Part shown: positions 27,401 through 37,890 of the stretch, piece after piece
Position numbering within the stretch: the first letter of the stretch is position 1
Layout of the letters: each line of letters begins with the position of its first letter
NCBI GenBank assembly: GCA_023105745.1
Contig: JALGQZ010000011.1
Coordinates: 26,803,975 to 26,867,974, forward strand
Direction of reading: 5' to 3'
Length of the DNA: 64,000 bases
Source: Austropuccinia psidii
Taxonomy: Eukaryota; Basidiomycota; Pucciniomycetes; Pucciniales; Sphaerophragmiaceae
Notes under the pieces: generated by a model
What the model was told of the DNA's origin: nothing
Seen by the model: only the letters and a program-made list of their open reading frames with translations
The model's database searches: none
Program-made: the position numbers and the translations under genes

Positions 27401-29952
27401 GTAATATCAACTTCATGTCCTCTTATAGCGCCTAATGGTTCATTATCAGAGTCAAATGCATTTTTATATGTGTATAACACATTAATAAGCTCATTCCTCA
27501 TCTTTGGTGACAATGATTGATTAATTTGTGCTTCAACAAGTTGATTAGTCACAAATTCATCTTTGTAAGTATCCTTGACAGAAGATACTACAGATATCTG
27601 TTTTGGCATATTGGAGAAAGCAAATTTTTGTCTCTTGTTATCTCCAATTGTGAAATATCTGTCCTTATGGTTATTTATATCAATACCATAAGTATTTAAG
27701 TAATCATTTCCAAGAATGATGTGCTGAGATGTGCAATTATCCATTACTACAATCTCAGTTTTCATTCTTACACTTCCTGCTGGATGTGGGAATAAAATAT
27801 TAGTGTCCAATATGCCCAGGGGGTACATATTGTTACTGGCACTACTGAATTGTACACCTTCTATTGGTAATAGATGGTTTTTCCATTCAGGAAGTATAAT
27901 TTGGAGATAATCTTTTCCCACACAAGTGCAAAATGCCCCTGTATCCAAATTTACTTTGGCTTCAATATCACTCATCAGAACTGATGTGATACAGGATGCC
28001 CCAGCAGTATAACCCTTTCCTCTAGCAGGTTTTGTTTTACACATTCTGGCATCTTGGATATTGATCAGGTTGCAGCAATCCTCACTGTACTGTGGCAAGT
28101 GGGTATGGACTTCTGTGACCTCAAAGAAAGCTGAAATGTTCTCAATGGGATAGTCCTCCACTGGTGTATCTTCAGAGACTGCAGAATCTTGATCAGACTC
28201 CTCTTTCTCTTCAGTACACTGAATTTCTTCAATGACTTGAACTTCATTGATCTTTGTCTTCTTAGGACAAGTGTTGGCTAAATGTGAAGTACTTCCACAT
28301 TTATGACACTTCAAGACAGGTCTTTCTGGTCTTCTTTCCTCTCTAGGAATCTTTGAGACTATTTTGGACTCTATTGGGTTTTTAATCCAAGTCTTACCAA
28401 TTCTTGTCCTGGTAATGATATCTTCCATAGCATTAATGTAGTCCTCTGTTGAACAAGGTTCCACACATCTGCTTGTGATAGCATGTTCCAGTTCTCCTCC
28501 ACACTTTCTTAATATTTTCATATCAATCATACTGTCAGACATATCTGGGTGTAAAGCAGATAGTCTGTCTTTTTGTTTGAAGAACCAAGTAAGTGGTTTG
28601 TCTTTTTCTGAGTTAAAAATGGCACTTTCAAAAGCATTTTCCATTTTAAACCTCCAAGAATTATTAGCCCATTTGGTAATCACTTCAGATTTCCACCAAG
28701 ACCAGTCATGTTTACCATGATCAATCCTCATTTTGTAATACCATTTCTTTGCAGTTCTGGTAAACAAACAGTGTAATTTTCCCACTATGATTTCATCAGG
28801 TATATTAAAGTCTTCTTGCAACATATCAATAGTCCTGATGAATTCAATATGGTTGTATTCTCCTTCAGCAGAGAATGTTGGCCATTCTTCTATTTTGGGA
28901 ATATCTCTTGCAGAGTAGGCATTTTCTCCCAAGAATGGTGTAAGACTTTCTTTAACAGAGAGTTTTTCTTCAGTTAAAGGTGTAGAATGTCTTGGCATAT
29001 GTGGTTCATGATTCTTATGAATTTGTTCCACACTTGCAATTATCTCATTCTTCAACTTTTGCCTTTCACTGTCACTTTTTGCTGAATGTATAGCAAATTG
29101 ATTGGTGTTCTCAACTATCTTCAAGACATGGTCTTGTAGAGTCTTAAGTTGATCATTCATTTTGAAAAGATCTTCCATTTCCTCATGTTGAACTTGGCAC
29201 ATGTTTTCAATTCTTATGCAAGAATTGGTAATTAACTCAAGTTTGGCATTTCTCACTTGGTGTAATTCAATGTATTTCTTGTCATTTTTCTTTAATTCAA
29301 CTATATCTGATGCAATTTTAGTTAACTTGCTATCAAGTTTACCAATTTCTACATGAATACTAGTTTGTACACCAATTATTTGCATGGAAAGTTTCTGTTC
29401 ATCCTTTCCTGCTCCTTGGCTGTGAATTCCATCAGAGATCTGGCCATATTGAAGACACTGTCCACGGCTGAAGGCTCTAATTTGGGGATCCTGTACCCTT
29501 GTGGGTAGGGTCTGTTCCAATTGGCTTTGCCTTTTCCTTTGCCTTGATGGTTCCTTGGACCTTTCTGCTTCTTCTGAGGTCCCTTGGGCTTGTCCTTGGA
29601 AACTTCTGGAGCTGGTAGACACCACTGGTGCCTCTGTCTCCAAAGCTGGAGTCATTTCCAACTCTTTCTTCTGGTCTATGGATAAAAGACTTTGGTTCTT
29701 CAACCAATTCTTTATCTTTTTGACCTTGTCTTTGCAAGACAGGGGGCTCCATCCTCCTAAGAGTTCTATGGTCTTCTCCTGACCCAGAAAGCTCTTGATG
29801 TGTAAGTAGGAGTTCATGGCCCCCTGCCAAAGGCTTGGGCAGATTTCCAACTCCTCTTCCTTGGCTGCTCTGAACCAGTTTTTGTACTGGCATTGATATA
29901 TTTCTATTGCTGCCACCTGAAAGTGGTTCAGCCCTGGAAATATTACTATAAA
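24451..29952 (-). CDS. gag-pol: Gag-Pol polyprotein of D, intact Pol
   Basis: The frame is open from 29952; an 1821-codon part starts at a GTG at 29916, and no ATG fits the Gag alignment. Residues below count from 29916. Order: MNSYL-type Gag segment (from about 30), coiled-coil-like region (about 170-300), capsid (about 330-480), zinc knuckle [14 protein letters not shown] (537-550), protease DTG (658-660), RT YIDD (1005-1008), RNase H with TDC, integrase (HDS, CDRCQ, MDW, SDRD with D near 1520, AERM) and a chromodomain-like tail (EYLVRYTN...DEWMAE). All catalytic motifs look intact. About 75 codons near residues 100-175 appear to be read in a shifted frame relative to the conserved Gag tail. 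Confidence 0.9.
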   Translation of the reverse strand, partial: FIVIFPGLNHFQVAAIEIYQCQYKNWFRAAKEEELEICPSLWQGAMNSYLHIKSFLGQEKTIELLGGWSPLSCKDKVKKIKNWLKNQSLLSIDQKKELEMTPALETEAPVVSTSSRSFQGQAQGTSEEAERSKEPSRQRKRQSQLEQTLPTRVQDPQIRAFSRGQCLQYGQISDGIHSQGAGKDEQKLSMQIIGVQTSIHVEIGKLDSKLTKIASDIVELKKNDKKYIELHQVRNAKLELITNSCIRIENMCQVQHEEMEDLFKMNDQLKTLQDHVLKIVENTNQFAIHSAKSDSERQKLKNEIIASVEQIHKNHEPHMPRHSTPLTEEKLSVKESLTPFLGENAYSARDIPKIEEWPTFSAEGEYNHIEFIRTIDMLQEDFNIPDEIIVGKLHCLFTRTAKKWYYKMRIDHGKHDWSWWKSEVITKWANNSWRFKMENAFESAIFNSEKDKPLTWFFKQKDRLSALHPDMSDSMIDMKILRKCGGELEHAITSRCVEPCSTEDYINAMEDIITRTRIGKTWIKNPIESKIVSKIPREERRPERPVLKCHKCGSTSHLANTCPKKTKINEVQVIEEIQCTEEKEESDQDSAVSEDTPVEDYPIENISAFFEVTEVHTHLPQYSEDCCNLINIQDARMCKTKPARGKGYTAGASCITSVLMSDIEAKVNLDTGAFCTCVGKDYLQIILPEWKNHLLPIEGVQFSSASNNMYPLGILDTNILFPHPAGSVRMKTEIVVMDNCTSQHIILGNDYLNTYGIDINNHKDRYFTIGDNKRQKFAFSNMPKQISVVSSVKDTYKDEFVTNQLVEAQINQSLSPKMRNELINVLYTYKNAFDSDNEPLGAIRGHEVDITLNIDRPYPPVLRRPAYPASPRAKEALERHIQELIQLGVLRKVGHNEEVEVTTPVIIAWHNDKSRMVGDFRALNTYTVPDRYPIPIVQEALTQLSKAKYITSMDALKGFHQNVLTPKAKKLLRIITHCGIFEYLRMPFGIKNAPSHCQRMMNTIFPTELSEGWLIIYIDDIIICSDSWSLHLERLARVLHKVAEVNMKISLQKCNFGFEELKALGHIVSGSSLGIDKKKVAEVLLKPIPQNKKEMMSFLGFASYYRQHLKDFAILAKSLYRICDQQTVFEMTQERIKAYEKIRKALTEAPLLLMPDWNIPFKLYIDACGDGLGASLHQVQIIDDKPTEGPVCYISRQIKPTEARYGASQMECLCLVWALEQLHYYLDGSVFEVITDCNAVKSLLNMKTPNRHMLRWQIAIQEYRGNMTIVHKAGNIHKNADGLSRWALANTPDNPAYVPLEAEPQIPIEGINITDIGTEFFEEVRESYKQDKNCHILTSLLDKDCKDTSLANALDEVWKNSYSEGRFHLFDGIIYHRTKHSCVMTLCSRLLINTILHECHDSIYSGHLSEDRSLEKVKTCAWWPSWRKETIEYCHTCDRCQKANRSTGKKFGLMIHIQEPKSPWEVVHMDWVTALPPSGYKSYNACLVIVDRYSKTPIFLPCHKDDTSMDTALLLWSRVISHTGLFKNIISDRDPKFTSALWIKLHRLFGTKLSFSTAYHPQTDGLAERMIQTLEDMIRRFCAYGLEFKDSDGFTHDWCTLIPALELAYKTSVHSSTGQTPAMLEKGWNPRLPADTLRKDLIDIHPTASSFKLMLDKVKHHAKQSMDDAFDYAKQKWDKSHKVPDFKVGDLVLVSTLNFNNIKGPKKLKDSYVGPFVIVALHGTNAVQVELSGELENKHPTFPVSLIKPYQPADKELFPLRNPTPLTVPPVEQNEDKKIKKVIKERRLRGKNQREYLVRYTNPVHEDEWMAESEIPDSDKLLRRFRHERRPQA

Positions 29953-29996
29953 TCAGTTCAGGATCTGAATTCACGTCAAAATCTGTTGGTACAGAC

Positions 29997-30350
29997 CTTG
30001 GGGAATGGGGGGCAACTCTGGCATCCTCCAAATGTGTCTTTCTTGTGGAAGACTTGGCACTTCTGGATTTGGTCTTTCCTCTTCCTTGTCCACATCCATC
30101 TGGTTGGACTGAATAGTTGCTTCCATTTCTGGTATGCACCATTTCTACGTCAATTTAAGGATAAAGAGTAAAAATAAAGATAAAAACACACCTTTTGGTG
30201 GTAATTTATTCTTTTCAGAATTAAATAAAGTGCCTCTTTTAGCAATTTGCACCTCAATACTGTCTTCAGATTCTGCTTCTGCAGATTCAGGACTATTGAT
30301 GTATCTTTTACTGAGTCTGTTACCAGCTGCACAGTATTTGATTAAAGACA
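29997..30350 (-). CDS. Predicted 5' Gag exons of D
   Basis: Exon 30350-30192 follows an acceptor-like TTTAAG and the conserved TGTCT. A 63-nt GT...AG intron (30191-30129) leads to exon 30128-29997. A second possible 63-nt intron (29996-29934; donor GTCTGT, branch-like ACTGATT, acceptor TTTCCAG) would remove the two in-frame TGA codons and join the exon to the polyprotein frame at 29933. All joins keep one reading frame. Predicted from sequence only. Confidence 0.5.
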
Positions 30351-30714
30351 CTTAAAGAGAAAAAATATGATAAAAGAAATTATTTTTGTGTTTTAAGATA
30401 TTTTTAAAAGATTTTTTTATAAATTTTATTATTTTTTAATATTAAAAAAATTATTCTCTTCAAAGAAAAAAAAATTAAAATTTAAGATTTTGAATGAAAA
30501 TTAATTCAGAGTAACTCAAAGAATAATTTTATAAGTTTTTGGATGTGAAAAAGCCATGTGTAAAACAGTATAAAATTAAACCAAATTCCTCAATGAAAAA
30601 GATTTCCAAAACAATTTCAAAAATAAGAATTATTTTGACTTTCAAATGAAATAAAAAATATTAAATTAATATATTTTAGAGCTTAAAAATATATTAATTA
30701 AGGGTACAAGGTTC

Positions 30715-30738
30715 AAAAAACACGGCCAGGCCCCCAAA
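30715..30738 (-). other. Candidate primer binding site of D
   Basis: Directly after the 5' LTR the sense strand reads TTTGGGGGCCTGGCCGTG, like the C and tandem-unit leaders. Confidence 0.55.
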
Positions 30739-32660
30739 TGTAAGATTTGACTATGAAACTGATGATAATATTACTATTAATCAACAGTACTATGTCTGTT
30801 CTTATGAAATATAATAATAAAAAAAAATTATTATAACCACAATTAAATAATTATAAAAGTATTTCTTTCACGTGTTATACACTACTAGTGATTATAACAG
30901 TGAGCAGTAATTGTCTACAAGAATCAATTACAAGAAGAATTTAATAATAAAAACTTCTTTATTAAAATAATAAAATTGTTTTAATATATAATTATCTTTT
31001 ACAAGAATAATTATGAAGATAATTCTTGAAGAAAACTATTACTAGAGAAAAACTTTAAGAATTAAAAATGAATGACTCACTAATACTCCAAAGAACTTAT
31101 TGATAGATAAGAGTAGAGAAATTTGACGTGGAATTGTGGATTTAAGGGATCAAAAGGATTTATAACAGCATTACAACAATATATAGTTGGATTCTATGAT
31201 TTCACGTCTTTCTGGTTGATTCTGAAAGATTTAAAACACTTAAGAATAGCTTTAACTAATACTTACTTGTTGGTAATAATGATTTAATAAATTAATAAGA
31301 TGATGATACGGAAAAAACAGCAAGAAGAGGCTTCTTTTAAGTCAACAAAAGCTCACAGAGGCGTGCCATGGAGCAAACTGAAAAACAAGTGAGTGAGAAA
31401 ACAATAAACCTTTTTGGATTAATGATTGCATCATCTGTTGTCACGTAAGATTATCATAATTACTTAATTGATGCTTTTACGTGATTACTAACCCCAATAT
31501 GGTTAAGAATAAAAGGAGTAACAACAGTAAATCTTCTTTTATTCCAAAATAATCATTGATTTCTCAAAGTTATCAATGTTATTGCCAATTTCATCACAGG
31601 TTTTAATCACTGTGAATTTTTGAAGATTCAGTGTTTCACGTAGAATGGTCAAAAATGGACTGTAAGAAAAACTTTCAATTTTACTAGTAAAACTGTAATT
31701 CTTTTTGGTTGTACCATAGATGATACAGCTCTTCATTGGTCCTGAAAGGTTCAGAAAGATTCATTAAGAATTGTATTTTTAATGAATTTTTGAAGTTTTT
31801 ACCTCATTTCTACGTAGAATTGCAAATAGCAGTATTTTGCTGGTTGCTATGAGGTAAATCAATGAATATGGATCCCAAAAGGGTTTTAATTACTCTTTTA
31901 GGGTCTAGTCATGGAAAGTCATCAAGAATTGACGTGGTTAGAGGAGTCTAAGTAGCTCATTACCTCCTTGGCACGTCAAAATAGCAGGTTATTTGCTATT
32001 TTCTTATGATTACAGTAGGTGTAACTTGGTAACCAAGTTCCCAAAGAGTTTTAGTTTACCAATTGGGCCAAGATGAGCCATGGATCCATGCTCTGGAGCT
32101 ATCCACGCCTCTGAGGCCTCAGAAGTTGGGTACCCTGGCTCTCTTTGATGTCTTTTGTCCCCCTTGCTTATTTTCACGTAAAAATAGAAATTTAAGCTTA
32201 AAGTGAGATATCCACTATGGGTGTACCAAAAGTCCATGTAGGAATACCATGATATTAAGGGCTCAAAACATGCATAACACTATTCTTAGTGTATATGTAA
32301 CATGGGATTTCTCACTTTCCCATTATTTTGGCTTAATTCAAGAAAAACAAAAATTTTCACAGATCTTTTATGTGGTATTAATGATGTGGTATTGAAGTAT
32401 TTTCCATTTTACCACCTCAAATACTTAAGTTGAGCTTATTCACTCTATGGGGCTACCCTAGGTGAGTTCTTGTGTAGAATCCAAATCTGGTCTTAAATCC
32501 ATGGATTTACCTACTCAATAAAAAGTTATTCTTCTTTTCTGAAATTGAAAATGATGAATTTTAGATATATGCATGACTTATGAGTTATGCATAATTCAAA
32601 ATTTCTTTTTAAGATAATTGTGGCCTATTTGGGTATGTAAAATATACCTCAAGGCTCACA
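30739..32660 (-). repeat. 5' LTR of D, 1922 bp
   Basis: Partner of 22387-24310, with the same ends and flanked by the AAAAA duplication on its right. Confidence 0.95.
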
Positions 32661-32989
32661 AAAAACATCTTTCTGATTAAAATGAAACCATTTGTAACAA
32701 CATTAGAACAAACAACCTGAGTCTGTGCCACATTAATGAAACACTTATGTGTTTTGAAAAAGTTTTAAGAACAATTGAATATTCCAATAATGATAATTCT
32801 TCTAACAATAAAATAAATAAACAATCTGCCATTATTAAAGAATTAACAGATAAATAGTCTAAATTCAATATTGATGACATAATTGAAACAAGAATTAAAC
32901 AAGCCATAAATATTATCAAGACAGATAACAAGAAAGTCCTTGATGACATTTCAAATTCATTTACTGAAGTAAAGACATATACCATTGCC

Positions 32990-35900
32990 TTGAAAAAGTG
33001 TTTTGATGCTTCACAAGAAGAAGTATCAAAATTATCAATGAAATTGAATCAAGTCACTGCTGATAATACAAGACAGACAGAGTTATGGCAAGAACTGACA
33101 CATAAAGAAGACATGTATAAAATTGAAGTAATAAATTTAATACAAAGCTTCCAACATGAAAACAGAAGTTCCCAAAGGTGTAGCAATAGTAAAATGAATG
33201 ACATTGAACAGATACTGAATACCTTACCAAGAATGTCTACACCTCTAAATCAAAATGAGGGCACAAGAATTTCCAATCCACAAGTATTGGATCCTCATAA
33301 TTCACAATTAAAAAATGAATTATCTACTTCTTTTCATAACTTGGAACCATCAATGGGCCAAGCACTCTTGAAAGAAGTTCCAAAACTTAAAGAATGGCCT
33401 CACTTCAGTGGTGAAGGAGAATATGACCATATGGAATTCATTAGAGGTATTGACATGATCAAAGAGGATTTTGAATTACCAGACAGATTGGTAACAGCAA
33501 TATTTAACACCTTGTTTACCAGATCAGCTCACAGATGGTACATCAAAATAAGACAAGCACATGGACACCAGAGTTGGACTTGGTGCAAAACCCAAATCAT
33601 CAACAAATGGGAAATTGATGCTTGGAGGTTTAAAGTTGAAACAGCCTTTGAATCTGCCAAATTTAATGCTGATAAAGACAAAGCTTTACCATGGTTTTGC
33701 CAACAAAAGGACAGATTAACAGCATTATATCCTGACATGTCAGAATTTATTATCCATAGAAAAATTCTGAGACAATGTGGAGGTGACTTAGAGCATGCTG
33801 TCAAAAGCAGGACTACTGAACAATCTTCAGAAGAGGATATTATCAATATACTAGAAGAAGTAACCACCAGAACCAAAATTGGTTCTAGTAGGGTGAATCT
33901 CAAAACAAGGTTTAATACACCTTGGAATGATTCTGTGGACAAAACCCCCAAAGAAAATTCTAGTAATATTAAATATAAATCTGCAGATACAGTCAGAAAA
34001 TGCCATATTTGCCAAAGCACCACCCATTTAGCCAATACATGTCCAAAAAGGGGGAAAATCAATGAAATTGACATTGAAAAGGGACCAGATGTTGAAAAAG
34101 AAGACATAATTGAAGACAATTCAGATGATAAGTCATCCATATTTTCTGAATCTTCAAAAGATATAGAAAATATCAATGCCACTTTTGACATCATGGAATC
34201 TTATTCCCACTTACCACAATTGAGCAATGGTCAAGTTGATTTATCAAAAGTTCAACATGCACAACTTATGAAGACAAAACCAAACAGAGGAAAAGGTTAT
34301 ACAGCTGGTAATTCCTGTATAACAGAAGTGGTTATTTACAACAAGCCCAACAAACTTTTGCTTGACCCAGGAGCCTTCTGCTCTTGTGTTGGAAAATATT
34401 TTCTTAAGACTTGTGTACCAAAGTTTGAAGACCAATTGTTACCAATTGATGGTATAAAATTCAACAGTGCAAGTAACCCAATGAAAGCATCAGGAATCTT
34501 TGAGACCAATGTCATATTCCCACACATAAATGGGAATTTAAGGATCACAGTTGAATCTGTTGTTATGGAAAATTCCTCTAGTACCCATTTTATATTGGGA
34601 AATGACTATTTAATCATGTATGGGATAGATTTACATCATAACAAAGACAGATACTTTACAATTGGGGACAATAAGCGCCAGAAATTTGCCTTTTTACCAT
34701 TTAAAAGACAAATTACAGTAAACAAAGTATCACCAGTCAACTTAGAGTTAGAGAAATTCAAGTCTGAACAGTTCAATGAGGCTGAAATAAGCCTTCATAT
34801 GACTGATAAACAAGAAAATGAACTTTCTTCCCTTTTGTATGACCACAGAGGACCATTTGCTACAGACAAAGAACCCCTGGGAGCAATTATTGGTCATGAA
34901 GTTGACATCATTCTTAACATTGAGAGACCTTATCCACCACTCTTAAGAAGACCTGCTTATCCAGAAAGTCCAAAATCAAGAGAATCTCTAGAAATTCATA
35001 TCAAAGAACTTCTGGACCTTGGTGTAATAAGAAAAGTAGGCCACAATGAGGAAGTAGAAATAACTACACAAGTTATAGTGGCGTGGCATAATGGAAAATC
35101 CAGAATGGTTGGGGACTTTAGAGCTCTGAACACTTACACTGTCCCAGACAGATACCCAATACCAAAAATCCAAATTTCCCTTACTCAAATATCTCAAGCA
35201 GTGTATATAACCACTATGGATGCCCTTAAAGGATTCCATCAAAATGTGGTAACACCAAGAGCAAGAAAATACTTGAGAATCATTGTTCATTGTGGAGTGT
35301 ATGAATACTTAAGGATGCCCTTTGGTATCAAAAATGCACCTTCACACTTCCAAAAAATGATGAATGAAATCTTCCCTGAAGAACTCTCAGAGGGATGGTT
35401 AATCATTTACATTGATGAGATTATTATCTGTTCAAAGACTTGGGAAGAGCACATGTACAGATTATCAAGAGTTGTGACAAAAATCCAATCATTAAACATG
35501 AAAGTCTCCTTGGAGAAATGTCATTTTGGATTTAAAGAACTTAAAGCACTAGGACATGTTGTATCTGGTTTGTCCCTTGGAATTGACAAAAACAAAGTTG
35601 CAGCAGTATTGTTAAAACCCATGCCTCAGAATAAGAAGGAAATTCAGTCATTCTTAGGTTTTGCAGGATATTACAGGCAACACATTAAACATTTTGCATC
35701 CATAGCAAGACCACTTTATAAGTTGTGTGACAAAGACACAGTGCTTGAGATGACTGTTGACAGAGTCAAAGCTTTTGAGTCTCTAAGAGAAGCATTGACC
35801 ACTGCTCCACTCTTACTGATGCCAGACTTTAAATTGCCTTTCAAACTGTATATTGATGCATCAGGGGATGGGCTGGGTGCTGCACTTCACCAAGTTCAGA

Positions 35901-37867
35901 TCATAAATGATAAGCCTGTAGAAGGACCCATATGTTTCATATCCAGGCAAATCAAACCAACTGAAGCCAGATATGGAGCAAGTCAGATGGAATGTCTATG
36001 CCTTGTCTGGGCCTTGGAAAAACTGAACTACTTTTTAGAGGGATGTGTTTTTAAAGTGATAACATATTGTACAGCTGTCAAATCACTTTTGAACATGAAA
36101 ACACCCAACAGACACATGCTCAGATGGCAAATAGCCATACAAGAATACAGAGGCAATATGACTATTGTTCATAAGGATGGGAATATTCATAAGAATGCAG
36201 ATAGACTAAGCAGATGGCCATTACCAAGTAATATTGATAATCCTGCTTATGTGCCAGAAGAAGCTTCACCACAAATTCCAATAGAACGAATAAGTGTTAC
36301 AGACTTGAACACCACCTTCTTTGAAGAGGTCAGAAGTAGTTACACTCAAGATAAGAATTGTAGCATCTTATGCCAATTACTTAACAAAGACTGTAAAGAC
36401 AACTCTCTAATACATGCCTTGGATGAAGTATGGAGGAAATCTTATGATGAAGGAAGATTTCACCTACTGGATGGTATAATTTACCACAGAACCAAGCACA
36501 CGTATGTCATGACAGTTGTAGACAGGTCATTAATCAATCTTGTACTGAAAGAATGCCATGATATTCCCTTTTCAGGACATCTGTCTGAAGACAGAACAAG
36601 AGAAAAAGTAAAGACCTGCATATGGTGGCCAATGTGGCAGAAAGATGTTGCAGAGTATTGCAAAACCTGTGACAGATGCCAAAAGGCAAATAAATCCACG
36701 GGCAAAAGACTTGGAAATATGATAAAAATCCAAGAACAAAACAGACCTTGGGAAATTGTCCATATGGATTGGGTAACTGGCCTACCACCAGGAGGTGACA
36801 GGAGCTATAATGCTTGCCTAGTAATTGTGGACAGATTCAGTAAAACTCCAATCTTTTTACCATGTCACAAAGATGATACAGCCATGGATACAGCTCTTCT
36901 GATATGGAATAGAGTAGTGTCATGGACTGGGATATTTACAAATATCATCAGTGATAGAGATCCCAAATTCACTTCAGCACTATGGACAAATCTTCACCAA
37001 TTATTTGGCACTAAACTGTCTTTCTCTACAGCCTACCACCCACAAACTGATGGCCTGGCTGAAAGGATGATCCAAACCTTAGAGGACATGGTGAGAAGAT
37101 TTTGTGCATATGGCCTTGAATTCAAAGATTGTGATGAATTTACCCATGATTGGTGTACTCTGATGCCAGCACTGGAATTAGCATATAAAACATCAATCCA
37201 TGCCAGTACCAATCAGACTCCTGCTATTCTAGAAAAAGGATGGAACCCCAAGTTACCCCAAGATTCCTTGAGGAAAGACTTAATTGAAATACATCCCACA
37301 GCTGCTAGCTTCAAAGGAATGCTAGAAAAAGCTAGAAAGCATGCAGTAAGATGCATGGAGGACTCTTTTGCATATGCTAAAGACAATTGGGATAAATCAC
37401 ATGCAACTCCAGATTTCAAAGTAGGGGACCTAGTTCTTGTATCCACCACTAACTTCAATAACATCAAAGGATGTAAAAAGCTGAAAGACTCCTTTGCAGG
37501 ACCTTTTGTGATTAAGGCCCTCCATGGAGAAAATGCTGTTGAAGTAGAATTATCTGAAGATCTTAGCAATAAGCACCCTACATTTCCAGTAAGCTTGATA
37601 AAGCCATACAAATCTAGTGATGCTGCGAAATTTCCCTTGAGGAATAAGATTCCCCAAGTTATACCTCCTATTGAGACATCTGGTACTAAGAAAATTACCA
37701 AAGTTCTTAAAGAAAGGAAATTAAGAACCAAAAAAGTAAGGGAATACCTTGTTAGGTACAGTGACCCAACTTGTGAAGATGAATGGTTGGAAGAAAAAGA
37801 TATACCAGAAGCTACCAAACTCCTCAGGAGATTCAGACACACTAGAAACACCAAGCTTACAAAGTAA
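32990..37867 (+). CDS. gag-pol: Gag-Pol polyprotein of C, open but catalytically altered
   Basis: An open frame of 1625 codons (first codon TTG; the frame really continues from upstream). It holds the capsid segment (about residues 130-290), zinc knuckle [14 protein letters not shown] (338-351), protease, RT, RNase H, integrase (MDWVTG, SDRDPKF, GLAERM) and a chromodomain-like tail (EYLVRYSD...DEWLEE). Three catalytic positions differ from D: protease DPG instead of DTG (D459, P460), RT YIDE instead of YIDD (E810, codon 35417-35419), and RNase H TYC instead of TDC (Y1026, codon 36065-36067). Protein production is possible, but activity is doubtful. Confidence 0.9.
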   Translation: MKKCFDASQEEVSKLSMKLNQVTADNTRQTELWQELTHKEDMYKIEVINLIQSFQHENRSSQRCSNSKMNDIEQILNTLPRMSTPLNQNEGTRISNPQVLDPHNSQLKNELSTSFHNLEPSMGQALLKEVPKLKEWPHFSGEGEYDHMEFIRGIDMIKEDFELPDRLVTAIFNTLFTRSAHRWYIKIRQAHGHQSWTWCKTQIINKWEIDAWRFKVETAFESAKFNADKDKALPWFCQQKDRLTALYPDMSEFIIHRKILRQCGGDLEHAVKSRTTEQSSEEDIINILEEVTTRTKIGSSRVNLKTRFNTPWNDSVDKTPKENSSNIKYKSADTVRKCHICQSTTHLANTCPKRGKINEIDIEKGPDVEKEDIIEDNSDDKSSIFSESSKDIENINATFDIMESYSHLPQLSNGQVDLSKVQHAQLMKTKPNRGKGYTAGNSCITEVVIYNKPNKLLLDPGAFCSCVGKYFLKTCVPKFEDQLLPIDGIKFNSASNPMKASGIFETNVIFPHINGNLRITVESVVMENSSSTHFILGNDYLIMYGIDLHHNKDRYFTIGDNKRQKFAFLPFKRQITVNKVSPVNLELEKFKSEQFNEAEISLHMTDKQENELSSLLYDHRGPFATDKEPLGAIIGHEVDIILNIERPYPPLLRRPAYPESPKSRESLEIHIKELLDLGVIRKVGHNEEVEITTQVIVAWHNGKSRMVGDFRALNTYTVPDRYPIPKIQISLTQISQAVYITTMDALKGFHQNVVTPRARKYLRIIVHCGVYEYLRMPFGIKNAPSHFQKMMNEIFPEELSEGWLIIYIDEIIICSKTWEEHMYRLSRVVTKIQSLNMKVSLEKCHFGFKELKALGHVVSGLSLGIDKNKVAAVLLKPMPQNKKEIQSFLGFAGYYRQHIKHFASIARPLYKLCDKDTVLEMTVDRVKAFESLREALTTAPLLLMPDFKLPFKLYIDASGDGLGAALHQVQIINDKPVEGPICFISRQIKPTEARYGASQMECLCLVWALEKLNYFLEGCVFKVITYCTAVKSLLNMKTPNRHMLRWQIAIQEYRGNMTIVHKDGNIHKNADRLSRWPLPSNIDNPAYVPEEASPQIPIERISVTDLNTTFFEEVRSSYTQDKNCSILCQLLNKDCKDNSLIHALDEVWRKSYDEGRFHLLDGIIYHRTKHTYVMTVVDRSLINLVLKECHDIPFSGHLSEDRTREKVKTCIWWPMWQKDVAEYCKTCDRCQKANKSTGKRLGNMIKIQEQNRPWEIVHMDWVTGLPPGGDRSYNACLVIVDRFSKTPIFLPCHKDDTAMDTALLIWNRVVSWTGIFTNIISDRDPKFTSALWTNLHQLFGTKLSFSTAYHPQTDGLAERMIQTLEDMVRRFCAYGLEFKDCDEFTHDWCTLMPALELAYKTSIHASTNQTPAILEKGWNPKLPQDSLRKDLIEIHPTAASFKGMLEKARKHAVRCMEDSFAYAKDNWDKSHATPDFKVGDLVLVSTTNFNNIKGCKKLKDSFAGPFVIKALHGENAVEVELSEDLSNKHPTFPVSLIKPYKSSDAAKFPLRNKIPQVIPPIETSGTKKITKVLKERKLRTKKVREYLVRYSDPTCEDEWLEEKDIPEATKLLRRFRHTRNTKLTK

Positions 37868-37870
37868 TAT

Positions 37871-37890
37871 TCTTTTTAAGGGGGAGGGAA
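37871..37890 (+). other. Polypurine tract of C
   Basis: TTAAGGGGGAGGGAA immediately precedes the 3' LTR, matching that of B. Confidence 0.85.

Larger units (their letters stand above)
22387..32660 (-). mobile_element. Ty3/Gypsy chromovirus D, full length, likely autonomous
   Basis: LTRs of 1924 and 1922 bp (22387-24310, 30739-32660), flanked by AAAAA duplications at 22382-22386 and 32661-32665, surround one long uninterrupted gag-pol frame. In sense, the LTR begins TGTGAGCCTTGAGG and ends TCTTACA, so it belongs to the same superfamily of LTRs as B and C. The LTR pair is near-identical by eye, so this is the youngest layer of the nest. Confidence 0.95.
21664..32989 (+). pseudogene. Gag ORF2 start of C (-1 frame), split by D and two stops
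   Basis: The frame from ATG 21664 (inside the intron) is open to 22386. It overlaps ORF1 in the -1 frame and, after removal of D and one AAAAA duplication, continues at 32666 towards the Pol frame. TAA at 32678-32680 and TAG at 32855-32857 now break it. The part beyond ORF1 is predicted coiled-coil-like and corresponds to the segment between ORF1 and the capsid in D. Confidence 0.55.

Noticed and set aside
29477..30142. 221-codon minus-strand ORF as an independent gene
   Set aside because: It overlaps the conserved Gag frame and its start lies in the predicted intron. It is discussed as the overlapping -1 frame, not as a separate gene, because only its first residues are clearly shared with C.
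33529..34194. 221-codon minus-strand ORF opposite C gag
   Set aside because: It is antisense to a well-supported capsid and zinc-knuckle region; no motif of its own.
37213..37854. 213-codon minus-strand ORF opposite C integrase
   Set aside because: Shadow of the integrase/chromodomain frame on the other strand.
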